From Liolophura sinensis (taxonomy: Eukaryota > Mollusca > Polyplacophora > Chitonida > Chitonidae): DNA of 64,000 bases. The stretch is taken from assembly GCF_032854445.1 (NCBI RefSeq), contig NC_088305.1:18957717-19021716 (forward strand), given 5' to 3'. A model generated the notes under the pieces. That model made no database searches. It was not told where the DNA came from and saw nothing but the letters and a program-made list of their open reading frames with translations. This document shows positions 24,166-35,478 of the stretch, piece by piece (positions within the stretch are counted from its first letter, which is position 1; every line of letters starts with the position of its first letter). The position numbers and the translations under genes are program-made.

Positions 24166-25101
24166 TTGTCACGCGATGGTCTTAACAACTCCAAACGTCT
24201 TACAGAAGAACTCGATGCTCATATGCATATACCGTACAAAGACGTATCCACATGGGATTTCTCTACTCTCTATACTACGATTCCTCACAAAGATCTTATT
24301 GAAAGAATATCGTCGTTAATTGTCTCAATATTTACTAAAACTGGGCCCCGTTACATTAACGTCAGAAGCAACAAGGCTTTCTTTAGTTCTACTCTTTATA
24401 AAGGTTACCACTCATGGGATGTTACATTATTTATCGAATTACTTGAATTTCTCATTAATAACATCTATGTGAAATTCGGAGATACCATTTACCAACAGTG
24501 CATAGGTATTCCAATGGGTACCAACTGTGCGCCTCTTTTGGCAGACCTATACCTGTTTTCATATGAATACGACTATATGCAGAAATTACTTAAAAGTAAT
24601 ATCTTTAAAGCTCGATCCTTTTCATTTACCAAGCGGTATATTGATGATCTACTGGCGTTAAATAATCCCCATATTGCTGAAGCGGTGAAGGAAATCTATC
24701 CGCCTTCATTGGATTTAAAGGGGACAACAGATAGTCCTGATGGTACATCTTATTTAGATCTATGTCTGTACAAAGACGGACAAGGTCTCCTTTCACGCCG
24801 CCTTTACGACAAAAGGGATAATTTCAATTTTGATATTCTAAATTATCCTTATTTAGATGGCAATATACCAAAGGGTCCTGCATATGGCGTATACATATCT
24901 CGTCTTGTAGCATTTGTCAGATCTTGCGTTAATTGTGATGACTTTAATCTGCGTCACAAGTTGCTAGTTCAAAAACTAGTTTGTCAAGGATACTCCATCA
25001 AACGCCTTCATTCTAAGTTTCTCAAATTTTACAATGAATATAATACTCTCGTTGGCAGGTATGGACAGAGCGTTCAGAATCTCTGGCGATCTGCATTGTG
25101 A
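24166..25101 (+). CDS. Penelope-like reverse-transcriptase ORF (N-terminally truncated)
   Basis: A 311-codon open frame, the longest non-repeat frame in the window. It carries the RT palm in order: motif A WDFSTLYTTIP (catalytic D31), motif B QQCIGIPMGTNCAPLLADL (about 110-128), motif C RYIDDLLAL (YIDD at 158-161), then YLDLCLY and YDKRDNFNF (214-222), where Penelope-type RTs have a conserved post-palm block. This family recurs in mollusc, cnidarian and fish genomes; assignment to Penelope-like elements is my inference from motif style. No ATG fits the start: the frame opens after a TGA at 24151-24153, so the N-terminus is lost or shifted. No endonuclease (GIY-YIG) was found downstream. It is a retroelement remnant, not a host gene. 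Confidence 0.8.
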   Translation: MSRDGLNNSKRLTEELDAHMHIPYKDVSTWDFSTLYTTIPHKDLIERISSLIVSIFTKTGPRYINVRSNKAFFSSTLYKGYHSWDVTLFIELLEFLINNIYVKFGDTIYQQCIGIPMGTNCAPLLADLYLFSYEYDYMQKLLKSNIFKARSFSFTKRYIDDLLALNNPHIAEAVKEIYPPSLDLKGTTDSPDGTSYLDLCLYKDGQGLLSRRLYDKRDNFNFDILNYPYLDGNIPKGPAYGVYISRLVAFVRSCVNCDDFNLRHKLLVQKLVCQGYSIKRLHSKFLKFYNEYNTLVGRYGQSVQNLWRSAL

Positions 25102-25964
25102 TCAACCACATAGACGGCGCTGTTATCCCTATGTACATATCCATCACGTACATGGTATTTAACAACATAGATGGCCCTGGTTGCCCAGTGTAACCGTCTA
25201 TCTTGTATGTCATGTGTAACATCATAGATGGCGCCTCTTGTAGCATGAGATCTTTACATAATAACAGGAAAGACGTGATCGTCCGTTACTTTTAAATCAT
25301 AATCTGATCGGTTAGGGTGTGTAACGCTCGTCATTTTCAAACTGTATCTAATACCGCTTAACCTGGGGCTAGGGGCCGTAAAGGTAGCCATGCTAATTAC
25401 ATCAGCATGATGCCTTTATGAACAGTTGCAATGAAAGCGCGACTGAGATACTTGTTTAGCTGTTATTTGACATGGAACTCATTCACGGACTACGAATTTG
25501 AACTTTGATATGGAATTCATGCCTGGAATATTCATTGTCTGCCCGGCATCATTGAAAACTGATGACCGCTTCTCTCTTGTGTGTTACCGGCTTTATTTCT
25601 TATTTGTATAATTTCCTACATACCTTTGTCTTCGGGAGTTAGTGTTAAACGTTGTTGTGGAAATGGATCTTGCGATTATCGACTTGGAACGCCTACGCTT
25701 ATCGACTACGGGCTGCGAATGGTATAGGAATGTCGGGCTTGACGCTTATATTTAAACACCACCGACGGGAGTTATCGTTAGCAGTTCAGAGAAGTTCGTT
25801 TACGAGCTTGTTTGGTTTTTGCAAGTATTTAACTCTGCAAATGCCCATACACAATGACATTTATAGCAAATTCATTTGTCATGCTGAAGAATTTATCACT
25901 TGTATGATAGGCCAGGTTAAGTGATGGAGGAACGTAGAATGCCTGGGGTAAGCCATCATTCCTT
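25102..25964. other. 3' flank of the RT ORF with three degenerate ~57-bp repeats
   Basis: Just after the stop, CATAGACGGCGCTG (about 25109), CATAGATGGCCCTG (about 25165) and CATAGATGGCGCC (about 25223) start three loosely similar units. This may be part of the element's 3' region. The remainder is unrecognised. Confidence 0.45.
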
Positions 25965-26065
25965 AAGCCATACCAAAAAGAGCAAGAGTTGGGTTCGAAC
26001 GAGCGACCTCATGTGTCAAGGGCCTGATGATACAGTGTTTTAATCACCTGAGCTGTTTTGAAAGC
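25965..26065 (-). repeat. tRNA-like SINE fragment of a third type
   Basis: On the complement, CAGCTCAGGTGATTAAAAC (box-A-like) is followed by GAGGTCGCTCGTTCGAACCC (box B GTTCGAACC). Spacing and the run-on are not those of a functional tRNA. Unrelated in body to SINE-A or SINE-B. Confidence 0.5.
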
Positions 26066-29000
26066 TTTTCGTCAGTGTCATTAGGGAAATATCGACCAGG
26101 TTTCCATGCAATGGTTTTCATCCCTTTGTGTTTTTATTTTATCCGGTCATTGATGATAATCGATTCGATAGCAGGCTAACACCTATCTTCTTGCTAACGT
26201 GAAATTTCACTTGCATCCATTACCAGTGTCAATTTTTTTCCACTAAGTGGTAAATTTAGCAAGACATTTATTAATGACATACAGGACGTAATTATAGTCA
26301 GCCAAAACTGTCAATTATGGTGTTGTTTATTGCTCAATAGCAATGTAAATTATCTCTATTTGTCAGTTAAATTTATTGCCATTTGCCAGTTTTCTTTACT
26401 GCGATGTGGCAGTGTTATCGTCCTAAATTATCTCGGCGATTGATGTTTTTGGTGTACGGAAGATCAATAAATTCCCGGTGGTGACATTGGCGTAGAGTTA
26501 AAATACATGTGATACCACGCCAAGAGTATGCATTCAATCATGGTGGCTGGGGTTGGAATTTATTCAGTTTCCAGTATAATAGTTTCATGCATGTGTGGGT
26601 TTACTAGTGATGACACATAGAAACACCTACCTGGAATCGATAGCTGAGACGACTGTGACTACGGACAGACACATTGCCCAGCAGTAGTATACTGAAGCCA
26701 GCAAAGAAAGTACTGAGGTGCTCAAGGTAAGCATACAGAACAAGACAGGGCTGTGATAGTACACGTAATCACAGCTCTACAGTGTTAGGCCTACCTGACC
26801 ATCTGATTTCGCTGAGCGTGTCCGCTAGGTAGCAGAGAACGAGATTTCTCCTTCATTAGTCGCGATATCTCCAAACAAGGCGTTCATCACTGGTGTCGAG
26901 GACATTTGCCGAGGGAAAGAAAACTTCCTCCACCTTTTTCATATCAAAGGAATGTTTGGGAAGCCGCGAGCCTTTTCAATATCACAGAGAGGAAAAAATT
27001 TGATTGTAAAGTTTGGTATTTGTTTCTTTTCGTTGCTGTTAGCAAGACAGGTTTGATTAACGTACACATATATGAATATCTGACAGCCAAAGTGTTGAAA
27101 CTTTTGCGGCTTTGGGGATATGTGTATTTCACTAGATCTTTACATTCAAAGATGAATTGATTGATTAACAGATTGACTGACTGCTCGATAGATGTATGAT
27201 GGATGGATGGATGGGTTCAGTCTGGCTGCCATACGTTCAGCGAGTCAAACATTTAATTACACATCCATTATAATATAGTGAGGTACTATAACACTTCTGA
27301 TTTCTGGGACATCTGGTCTGCTCTTTGAACCAATATACACGTAACATTAACAGGACTATAGAATCTCATCCCGACTATCTAATGAACAACTTTTACAACA
27401 AAAAAATGAGAGATACATATAACTGTTTGCTTTCACCACTATTAACTGTCCTAAAAATTAGATATCAATCATTATATATAAATACTGTGATTTTTCCAAC
27501 GTCAGCATTGCCACTATTATGCAAAACGGAATGTATATTTAGGCTGTTATTACCCCAACAGTCGTTAATTACTTCTTTTGCAATATTGTACTTGGTGTTC
27601 ATGAGACTACCTTACCCTTTTCTCTTAACCACCACCCCCACCTCCATCCCCCCCTCCCCCCCCCAAACCTAGCCTATCAACGACCATTCAGTATCCCGTT
27701 AAGACATAACCTTACCTCTCCGATGTCCCTGCTTAACTTGAGGCAGATGACAGTATGAAACGTGTAACAATACACCATCCCGACAGAAATTAATTTGTAC
27801 AGACGCAGTGAGCTTTTACATCAAATCAGAGGTTTTAGGCATCATTAATATCAGGCTCTTGACAAAATATCTGGGATCCTCGGCTTGTTTCCCGTCAGCC
27901 ACATTTCCGCTACTGATTTGGTTAACTCCATCTGCATGTAATGCCATTTTATCCAATGCAGCCCACTGACCTAAGCTAGAGTAAGACAGATCGGTTTGGT
28001 GAAGTCAGGCAGCTTTGGTGTGGAAATGGTGATCTGAAATTTTCGTGTTTCTTTTATCTTGCTAAATCTCGCCCTGTCCACATGGTTGATTGTGTATTGT
28101 GATCAAATTCCTCTTTTTTGTTGAGTTTTACTGAGTTTTGACGTTTTACTTAAAATATTGCAAATATAGAGCCAGATGGAATTAAACGTCGTTCGGCACG
28201 TAACAAACTTATAACGGAAATTCGCATCCAGGCTTCAAGGGAACTGTCGTGCAAGGGAACTGACTGGTTAAAAGCCTAACCTCTGGAGTCAAACCCGGAT
28301 TTGCAGGGAGACCGGATATTTACTACCTATCTAGTCTGGGTTTTGTAAGCCGGATTGGGACTTCGGGGAATACCGCCAGACGTATTCCACTACCACTATC
28401 TGGATGAAAATGGCTTTGAAGTACATCAGAATTGCCGCGTAACCAGAAGGAAAACCGCTACTTTAACACAAGTTGGTGAACTAGAAACGGGTGACGTCAC
28501 AGCAGAACAGATGCTTTCTCAGGTGGTAGAAATATATCTCGCACTTGACTGGTTAAAATGGAGAGCATACCAGCCTGTCCGATTTTCCCTACACTGGCGT
28601 TTTTGCTTACTTTTAACTGCGGTATCTCGGTTGTCCTAAATCACGAAGAAGTTTATTTAAATTCTTCAAAATGCAACACGTTTCTAATACAAAAATATGA
28701 CTGTTGGGAAATGTTCGGAAACGTTTGTAGGGAAAATGTTTACCGATACATACATATATTTTAGTCTCGGGTTGTCTTTTCGCGTAAAGAGTCACATCGT
28801 TTAGAGAGAAAAAAAACTCACTGATTAAACGAAAAATGCAAAAAAATGATGGATTGTTTGTTTTAACGAGCTGTAAATATAATGGATAATATCCCTCATC
28901 GCTTATAATACTTTCTCCTTTTTTGCAAGCAGTTGCAAACTGCCTGTGTAAACAAACCGAATTTGTACTTGATGTCAAAGGAGATTTAAATTTTGATGAT

Positions 29001-29777
29001 AATTTATGAAGTAGATCTTGCTTTTATATTAGGACCGTTGTGTGAAAATCTCAATCGTGCAGGAAGAAGAGCAAACCAAGATTTCAAATCTACATTTGTA
29101 CATGTACATGCCTTCGTTAATGTGAGTCTCATAAAAATGCATTACTTCAAAGATAATAACAAAGTCAAGGCAGCACCACGCAAATGTAAAAGGCCTCACA
29201 AGCCTTCGATCCACATGACGAGATCATTATCAAGTGACTAAGCAATGATAATGATCCCCGAATGTGGACTGAAAGCTTGTTAAACCTTTTGCCTTTACGT
29301 GGTGATGTCTTGACTTTATTATTATTATTACTGAACCCACGTACAACCATGAGTATTCAGCAGTATATACTGCAAAGATGTTTGATAAATACCGTAAGCT
29401 TTTCATATCGAAGTCTGCAACTATTTGTCTTCTAGATATCCTTCCCAAATTCCTTTATCCTTCCTAACATTTTCATGTCATGATATAATTGTGGTTTTCT
29501 GTCTACAGCTGTTGACCGGATCCTCGCGATTGTTTCACCTCAAGCAGATGATATATAATTTTTCTGACCTTGTGATGAAGTAATGCCACTGGACGAATTG
29601 AATGACACATGGATGTAATGACAGAGTACCGAATGTGGCAAACGTGAAAAAGTGGATCGAATAGCTCTGAGCCAATTAGGCCATTGCTCGGAAATACTGG
29701 AAGGTATACAGATACATGTATCTATAATATTTGCAGATTTTGACACTGTCCCTTGAGAATAAAAGACAGCTTCCTGT
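26066..29777. other. Long intergenic stretch, one weak exon candidate
   Basis: No repeats of the named families. (GATG)n at about 27190-27213 and a C-rich run at about 27630-27665. At 28355-28540 an open frame (GLRGIPPDVFHYHYLDENG, later QVGELETGDVTAEQML) looks protein-like in composition and ends near CAG|GTGGTA, a possible donor, but matches nothing I know. TTATT repeats occur near 29315. Confidence 0.35.
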
Positions 29778-30068
29778 CTTCCGACTTATATTTATTTATT
29801 TATTTGATTGGTGTTTTACGCTGTACTCTAGAATATTTCACTTATACGACGGCGGCCAGCATTATGGTGGGTGGAAACCGGGTACAGCCCGGGGGAAACC
29901 CACGACCATCCCCAGGTTGATGTAAGACCTTCCCATTTACGGTTGGAGAGGAAGCCAGCATGAGCTGGACTTGAACTCACAGCGACCGCATTGGTGAGAG
30001 GCTACTGGGTCATTATGATGCGCTAGCGTGCTAACCGACTGAGCCACGGAGGCCCCTTCCGACTTATA
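29778..30068 (-). mobile_element. SINE-A, full length with 12-13-bp target-site duplication
   Basis: Element at about 29791-30056. The reversed tail (ATTT)n leads through GGTGTTTTACGCTGTACTCT to the complete head ACCGACTGAGCCACGGAGGC. CTTCCGACTTATA stands at 29778-29790 and is repeated at 30056-30068. With the copies at 41641 and 51587 it defines both SINE-A ends. Confidence 0.96.
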
Positions 30069-30232
30069 GGATCTGAAGTAGAAACACTGTGGTAAGGACT
30101 AGGATGGTTTCAATCAACCCCCAGGGGGAAAGGTCAGCTTATCGGGCGAATTCTCATCAGAATGGAGCGGTATGAATACTTGCTGCCCAAATACCATTCT
30201 GCTATAGTCACATACGGACACATGCCCGGTTG

Positions 30233-30265
30233 TGACGTCAGGGCCTTGACCAGACTGTGACGTCA
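30233..30265. promoter_or_regulatory. Two CRE-type palindromes 25 bp apart
   Basis: TGACGTCA occurs at 30233-30240 and 30258-30265. This octamer is the CREB/ATF consensus. No gene start is recognised beside it, so function is only a possibility. Confidence 0.3.
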
Positions 30266-30357
30266 GAGTATGATGGCGTAATTGTGACATTGTGATAACC
30301 CATTCCATTACACCATTCCACGTCCCTTTTAAATCATCCCTTCGCATCAAGGCAGAC

Positions 30358-30692
30358 CGGCCCCAACAGCACAGTTGGTAGGGCGTCCGCTACCGGAGGC
30401 GGTACATCCACGGTCAATCCTGGGTCGGGTCACATCTAAGACCTTAAGATGGCGTTCAGCATTAAGGGGATAGTGCAATGACTGGTTGACCTTTATCAGT
30501 ATAATGGCTCAGGCGGGGCGGTTTACTTGCCTTCGGTAAATCGTTTCAGTGAAGCAACACTTGGTAAAAGAAGGGTGGAAATCTTTCCTGCAAGAAAGAG
30601 GCACATTACATGCACTCTAAGGATTCCTTCGTCGTCATACGGCTGAAAAGTTGTTAAGTACGACGTTAAACCCCAAGCACTCACTCACTCAT
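30358..30692 (+). mobile_element. SINE-B, full length
   Basis: Head CACAGTTGGTAGGGCGTCCG (box A) and GGTCAATCCTGGGTCGGG (box B), body GGTTGACCTTTATCAGTATA and GGATTCCTTCGTCGTCATAC, end GACGTTAAACCCCAAGCACT plus (ACTC)n. No clean target-site duplication was found. Confidence 0.93.
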
Positions 30693-30770
30693 TGAGGCAT
30701 ACCTTGGTTCACAGTCCTGCTGCCCCTCGTGTCAAGGAACCTGTTTGATTACGGCATCACTGTATCAAGT

Positions 30771-31040
30771 CGACAGTCAAGTCAATACATTACATACTTT
30801 GCTCAGATCCAACACAAGTGCTATTTGAGGTCAACAGTCAAGTCTGTACATTACATACTTAGCTCAGATCCAACACAAGTGGTATTTGAGGTCAACAGTC
30901 AAGTCAGTACATTACATACTTAGCTCAGATCCAACACAAGTGGTATTTGAGGTCAACAGTCAAGTCAGTACATTACATACTTAGCTCAGATCCAACACAA
31001 GTGGTATTTGAGGTCAACTGGCAAGTCAGTACATTACATA
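30771..31040. repeat. 61-bp tandem repeat (about 4.4 copies)
   Basis: Units contain TCAGATCCAACACAAGTGGT, ATTTGAGGTCAACAGTCAAG and TCAGTACATTACATACTTAG. It is the left part of a composite array that is cut by a SINE and resumes with shorter units. Confidence 0.94.
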
Positions 31041-31238
31041 GCTCTTGTGAGTTCAAGCTCAGCTCATGCTGGCTTCCTATACGACCTTATGTGGGAAGGT
31101 CTTTCAGCAACCTACGGATGGTCGTGGGTTTCCCCCGGGCTCTGCCCGGTTTCCTCCTACCATTATTCTGGCCGCCGTCGTAGTGAAATATTCTTCAGTG
31201 CGGCGTAAAACACCAATCAAATATAAAATAATAATAAA
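31041..31238 (+). mobile_element. SINE-A, 5'-truncated, inserted in the tandem array
   Basis: Begins in GTGAGTTCAAGCTCAGCTCA and ends GCGTAAAACACCAATCAAAT plus an A-rich tail. ACATA precedes it (31036-31040) and follows it (31239-31243), and the array unit continues across the junction. Confidence 0.9.
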
Positions 31239-31412
31239 ACATACTTAGCTCTGGCCAACACAAGTGGTATTTGAGGTCAACAGTCATACTCAGCTCAGAC
31301 CAACACAAGTGGTATTTGAGGTCAACAGTCATACTCAGCTCAGACCAACACAAGTGGTATTTGAGGTCAACAGTCATACTCAGCTCAGACCAACACAAGT
31401 GGTATTTGATGT
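31239..31412. repeat. 45-bp tandem repeat, deletion variant of the 61-bp unit
   Basis: Units share CCAACACAAGTGGTATTTGA and GGTCAACAGTCA with the left block but lack the 16 bp containing GTCAGTACATTACAT. About four copies. The minus-strand period-15 peptide frame is a by-product. Confidence 0.93.
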
Positions 31413-31540
31413 ACAAAATGTAAAACAAGTATAATAGTTCAAAGTTTATTCCGTGGGTAATTCGTGAATCTGAACTGGAAGTTCTACATTATACATGCTA
31501 CATTATAAGTAACTACATTATAAGTAACTACATTATACAA

Positions 31541-31645
31541 CCTCTCCCGGCAGCATAGTTAGTAGAGCGTCCGCATTGGGAGGCGACAGATCCACCAGAG
31601 TCAATCCCAGGTGAGGTCACACCTAAGACCTTAATGTGACCCAGC
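31541..31645 (+). repeat. SINE-B, head only
   Basis: CCCGGCAGCATAGTTAGTAG then GAGCGTCCGCATTGGGAGGC and GTCAATCCCAGGTGAGGTC give the two tRNA-like boxes; homology stops after AAGACCTTAA. A head without body is unusual for a 3'-primed element, so the rest was probably deleted. Confidence 0.8.
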
Positions 31646-32567
31646 CAATGAATGTATGTCATTCAAGGGAAGTAACTCCCTTGAAAGGGAAATCATTTCA
31701 CACTCAGTTGTTACCGAAGACGACAGTTGTCTGGAATTACGGCAGATTTGTTTAATTTTACTGAAAGAAGTATTACTAGTTTATTCTTTAGCCTGAAATA
31801 ATTATTTGACTGTTGGGTAAATATCGAATTGTACGAGCAGTTTCCTATCTCAGGGAATTGATACTATGTCAGGACCTGAATATTGCGTAGCTAACTATCA
31901 GGGGATGTAGATGTCGTAATATCTGTGGTAACGGTGGTTGACACTGTGGCGTCACTGCGTATCAGCTCTAAGCGACCGGCAGCATATTACGACGTTTGTA
32001 TCATACTTGCACTTATAATACACGATTTCTATATCACTTTCAGGTAAGATTCGATCAGTAGCGTCACATAAGCATTGTAAATGGTTATTTAGTCGATCGG
32101 TAACATTTTTCCATAGAGGCGAACTCGGAGATATTATGTCTTCTAGTGCAATAGTCAGGGGTAAACGAGCGCCTCATCGTGACCTGTAAATCGTAGATAT
32201 GCTCAGTCTAAATGTTCACAGTGAGTTCAAGATAAGTGATTTAACGGTCATGTATGGTTGTATGCGCACAATAATTAATGCCATTAAATGTAATGAGCAC
32301 CCTAATTTGCATAAATGTTGGCTGAAGTTTTTCTTAAGAAACTAGAGGAATACGTCTTCGTAGTAATTTTCCCGTTGTGATTTTAGTCACATCAGACTGC
32401 ATATCCGCTGTAAGCGACCGGCAGCATGTTACGACGTTTGTAGAATATTTGCACTTTATAATACATGATTTCTACATCGTTTTCAGGGTATTGGTGTTGT
32501 CTCTGTCCCGACTCCCATACCCCCCCCCCCCGACCCCCCTCTCTATTACCCATACCTGGGTAGCATT
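31646..32567. repeat. Intergenic stretch with a ~98-bp direct duplication
   Basis: 31947-32044 and 32388-32487 share AAGCGACCGGCAGCATRTTA, CGACGTTTGTA and TTGCACTT(T)ATAATACA, each ending in a pyrimidine-rich run and TTTCAGG. Copies lie about 441 bp apart. The left copy continues into CAGGTAAG. Nothing else recognised. Confidence 0.7.
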
Positions 32568-32810
32568 AACAGAGGAAGTTGTAAATTCCTCGATTGGCGT
32601 GTGGCTTTAAAGGGATAGTGCAACGACTGGTTGACCCGTATCAGTATAATAGCTCGGGTTGGACGGCTTACTTGCCTTTGGTAAGTCGGTGGAAATCCGC
32701 CCTGCAACAAAGAGGCACATTACATGCATTCAAAGGACTCCTTCGTCGTTATATGACTGAAAAATTGTTAAGAACGACGTTAAACCCAAAGCACTCATTC
32801 ACTCGCTCCA
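32568..32810 (+). repeat. SINE-B, 5'-truncated
   Basis: GGTTGACCCGTATCAGTATA, a small central deletion after CCTTTGGTAAGTC, then GTCGTTATATGACTGAAAAA and GACGTTAAACCCAAAGCACT. Confidence 0.88.
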
Positions 32811-32824
32811 CATGATACGAGCAG

Positions 32825-32884
32825 TAGCTGGACCTTGTGGAAGTAATTCTTCTAACCACTAGGTTACCATTACACATGTGAATA

Positions 32885-32964
<80 letters not shown>

Positions 32965-33015
32965 AATGAATCCTCAATTAAGCAGCACGTGATACTTCCG
33001 TGGCTGGATTCGAAC
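32825..33015 (-). repeat. (AT)n microsatellite with flanking tRNA-like fragment
   Basis: 32886-32965 is nearly pure AT dinucleotide. The complement of 32990-33030 reads GAGGTCGCGTGTTCGAATCC, a good box B, so the array probably grew in a tRNA-derived element. Confidence 0.7.
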
Positions 33016-34041
33016 ACGCGACCTCAGTGGTCAAAGCTCAGAGTTATTAAGTATAGTACTCCTTTTTTCACTTTATGCACAAGCTCTTTTGTGTATAAAG
33101 TAAACAAGAATTTAAGTTGGATAATATAAAGACGCATCGTACAGAAAAAATGGATATAATGAAAAATCATTCTAACAAAATAGGAGAAAATTATCTGTAT
33201 TATGCAAAAACAGTTTACTTGTGCAAAAACATGTAAAACACAATGTTCAAAAAAATTACACCTTGAGGCAATAAACATTTTCTGAAAACCTCATCTTTCT
33301 TTAGACAAATAGTCTGAGGACCTGACCTTTACACCTTTAAAGGAAGAATAATGTTAGGAAGAGAAATTTCACTTTTCTTGAGGGATTTTTTTTTCATCCT
33401 TGGCTTTCAAGAACTTCTTAACAAAATGCTTCTTGTCAGTATTGGGTTCTGCATTCGTTAATCTATATATGATTTCCCCGATGGTTTGTTTATTTTTGTT
33501 GCTAGATTATATTTCGCAAACTTTACTATTTTGGGTTGGGGCGGGGGAGGTGAGGATTAGCATCACATCTGATCATTAACAGAAAAATATGTCCCAGTCC
33601 CATAACACTTCACCTTCACGCTCATCAGTTTTTAACTTTTATAGGAGTGAACGCACATGAATGAAGTTCACAGCGACCATCTTAACTGTTCCCCTGTGCA
33701 AAGCGGGTTTTCTAATAACGGTAGCTAAAAAACCAGTGTAATTCCCGATACTCGTGTCACCCAGATAACCGCGTGATCGTCGTCCTGGAGCCAGAAAGTC
33801 GTTTTCTGACATGTAGGACTTTATTAGCCTGTAAATAGTCCCTAACAGACATAGCACTGAGCCACGGGCGGAGAATTGCGCCATGTTTATGTTAGATTTC
33901 ACACAATTACACAAATGTTGATGTCTATTGGAACTGACGCCAAATTTTGTATTTCTACGTTATGTAATTTATTTGTCAGCTATTTGATTTGGTTTATTAC
34001 CGTGCAAGTCAGTCCTTTCTCACCAGAGAGATAACGTTCAT
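33016..34041. other. No recognisable feature
   Basis: Open frames of 84 and 91 codons on the minus strand have no motif. A short G-rich run lies near 33537-33550. Confidence 0.35.
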
Positions 34042-34192
34042 TTAATTATTTACTTGACTGATGTTCCGTTGTCATTTCTATTATTCTATTATAATGGGTT
34101 ACGCCATACTCAAGAGTATTTCAGTTATACGATGGTGGCCTGCAAAATGGTTTGAGAAAACCGGACAGAGTCTGTAAGAAACTCACGACCAT
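34042..34192 (-). repeat. SINE-A, old 3' half
   Basis: TTACGCCATACTCAAGAGTA, TATACGATGGTGGCC and GAAAACCGGACAGAG match with many changes. About 40 bp of AT-rich sequence separates the tail from the body. Confidence 0.7.
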
Positions 34193-35210
34193 AATTTATA
34201 TTATTAAGTTATAATTTTAAAATTTTATAACTATAAAAACTTTTTATAACTATATAACTCAAAACTGTCTTCCTGCAGAATACAGTCTCTTTCATTTCCT
34301 TTATCGCGGTGCTACTACATGAAAATGTAGTTCATTTCTAAATGAGCACAATTTCTTCAACTCTAATATGATTATATTCTTTAAATTTCTATTTTATTAG
34401 TTTCAACTGCAAACTATTTAAAATAAATCAATATTGTGAACATTCACAAGCTTAGACTATTACCAGGTCGCCACTTCACGAAACGCGATCAAATCCCTAC
34501 GCCATGCTAATCTCCTCGCGCTCCGTTGTCACGTGAGAGAGACGTGGGTTATGCTTGCAAAGTTTAAATGTGCGGTATGGTTTAAAATTACACCTTGTTT
34601 GAGAAGAACGGCTACAGTACATGATGATGGCTGGACTGAAAGATTGGCTTTTACAACATAGATGTAAAGTCTGCATTTATTGAAAATATCATCTTCGTAC
34701 GGCCGTGTAGCCATTGCTCGTGTGTGGTAGTAGCTCCGATGACTCCACTGGAAAGTTTCAAAGAACGTGCGATAACTGATCATCGCGCGGCGGTAGAAAT
34801 TAATGATGGAACTGCTGACGTCTGTCGTGAATATGGGAGTGTCGACTATATTTGCTATTTTTACAGTTTACGTTCAGGCGATGGGAAGACGAAATACGCC
34901 GGTGTCATGGAAACAGTAGGCCTAAATTTCGGATTCGTATGACAAATTTATTCGACCCTGAGTGTAACGAGATCAGATCACCGACTGTATGGGACGATGT
35001 GAATATATATCTGCGTGACCTTGTATTTAGGTTGTTTAGGGGACAAAGTTAAGGATTTTCACCAAGAGCTTCAGTCCTATTTTCAATGAGCTTTAATTTT
35101 AACCATGCTTGGTGCGTAGAACAAGTTAATTTGGGAGAGGCAATCAAAGTTTGGGCAGTTTTGGTCTTCAAAGTTACATAGACACCAAATTCGTATATTA
35201 GTTCACGGCT
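34193..35210. other. No recognisable feature
   Basis: AT-rich left part; frames at 34724-35052 show no family resemblance. Confidence 0.35.
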
Positions 35211-35478
35211 TTCCCAGGTAGAGGGCGCTGTGAATGTATACACTNNNNNNNNNNNNNNNNNNNNNNNNNNNNNNNNNNNNNNNNNNNNNNNNNNNNNNNN
35301 NNNNNNNNNNNNNNNNNNNNNNNNNNNNNNNNNNNNNNNNNNNNNNNNNNNNNNNNNNNNNNNNNNNNNNNNNNNNNNNNNNNNNNNNNNNNNNNNNNNN
35401 NNNNNNNNNNNNNNNNNNNNNNNNNNNNNNNNNNNNNNNNNNNNTTCCCAGGTAGAGGGCGCTGTGAATGTAAACACT
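35211..35478. other. 200-N assembly gap flanked by a 34-bp direct repeat
   Basis: 35245-35444 is exactly 200 Ns. The 34 bases before it (35211-35244) and after it (35445-35478) both start TTCCCAGGTAGAGGGCGCTG and differ at one position. Predicted frames that cross the gap are artefacts. Confidence 0.97.

Noticed and set aside
33024..33278. 84-codon minus-strand hydrophobic frame
   Set aside because: AT-rich sequence readily gives F/I/L-rich frames; nothing else supports a membrane protein.
34724..35052. Two overlapping frames of 66-72 codons
   Set aside because: No motif, no splice context; length is within chance for this base composition.
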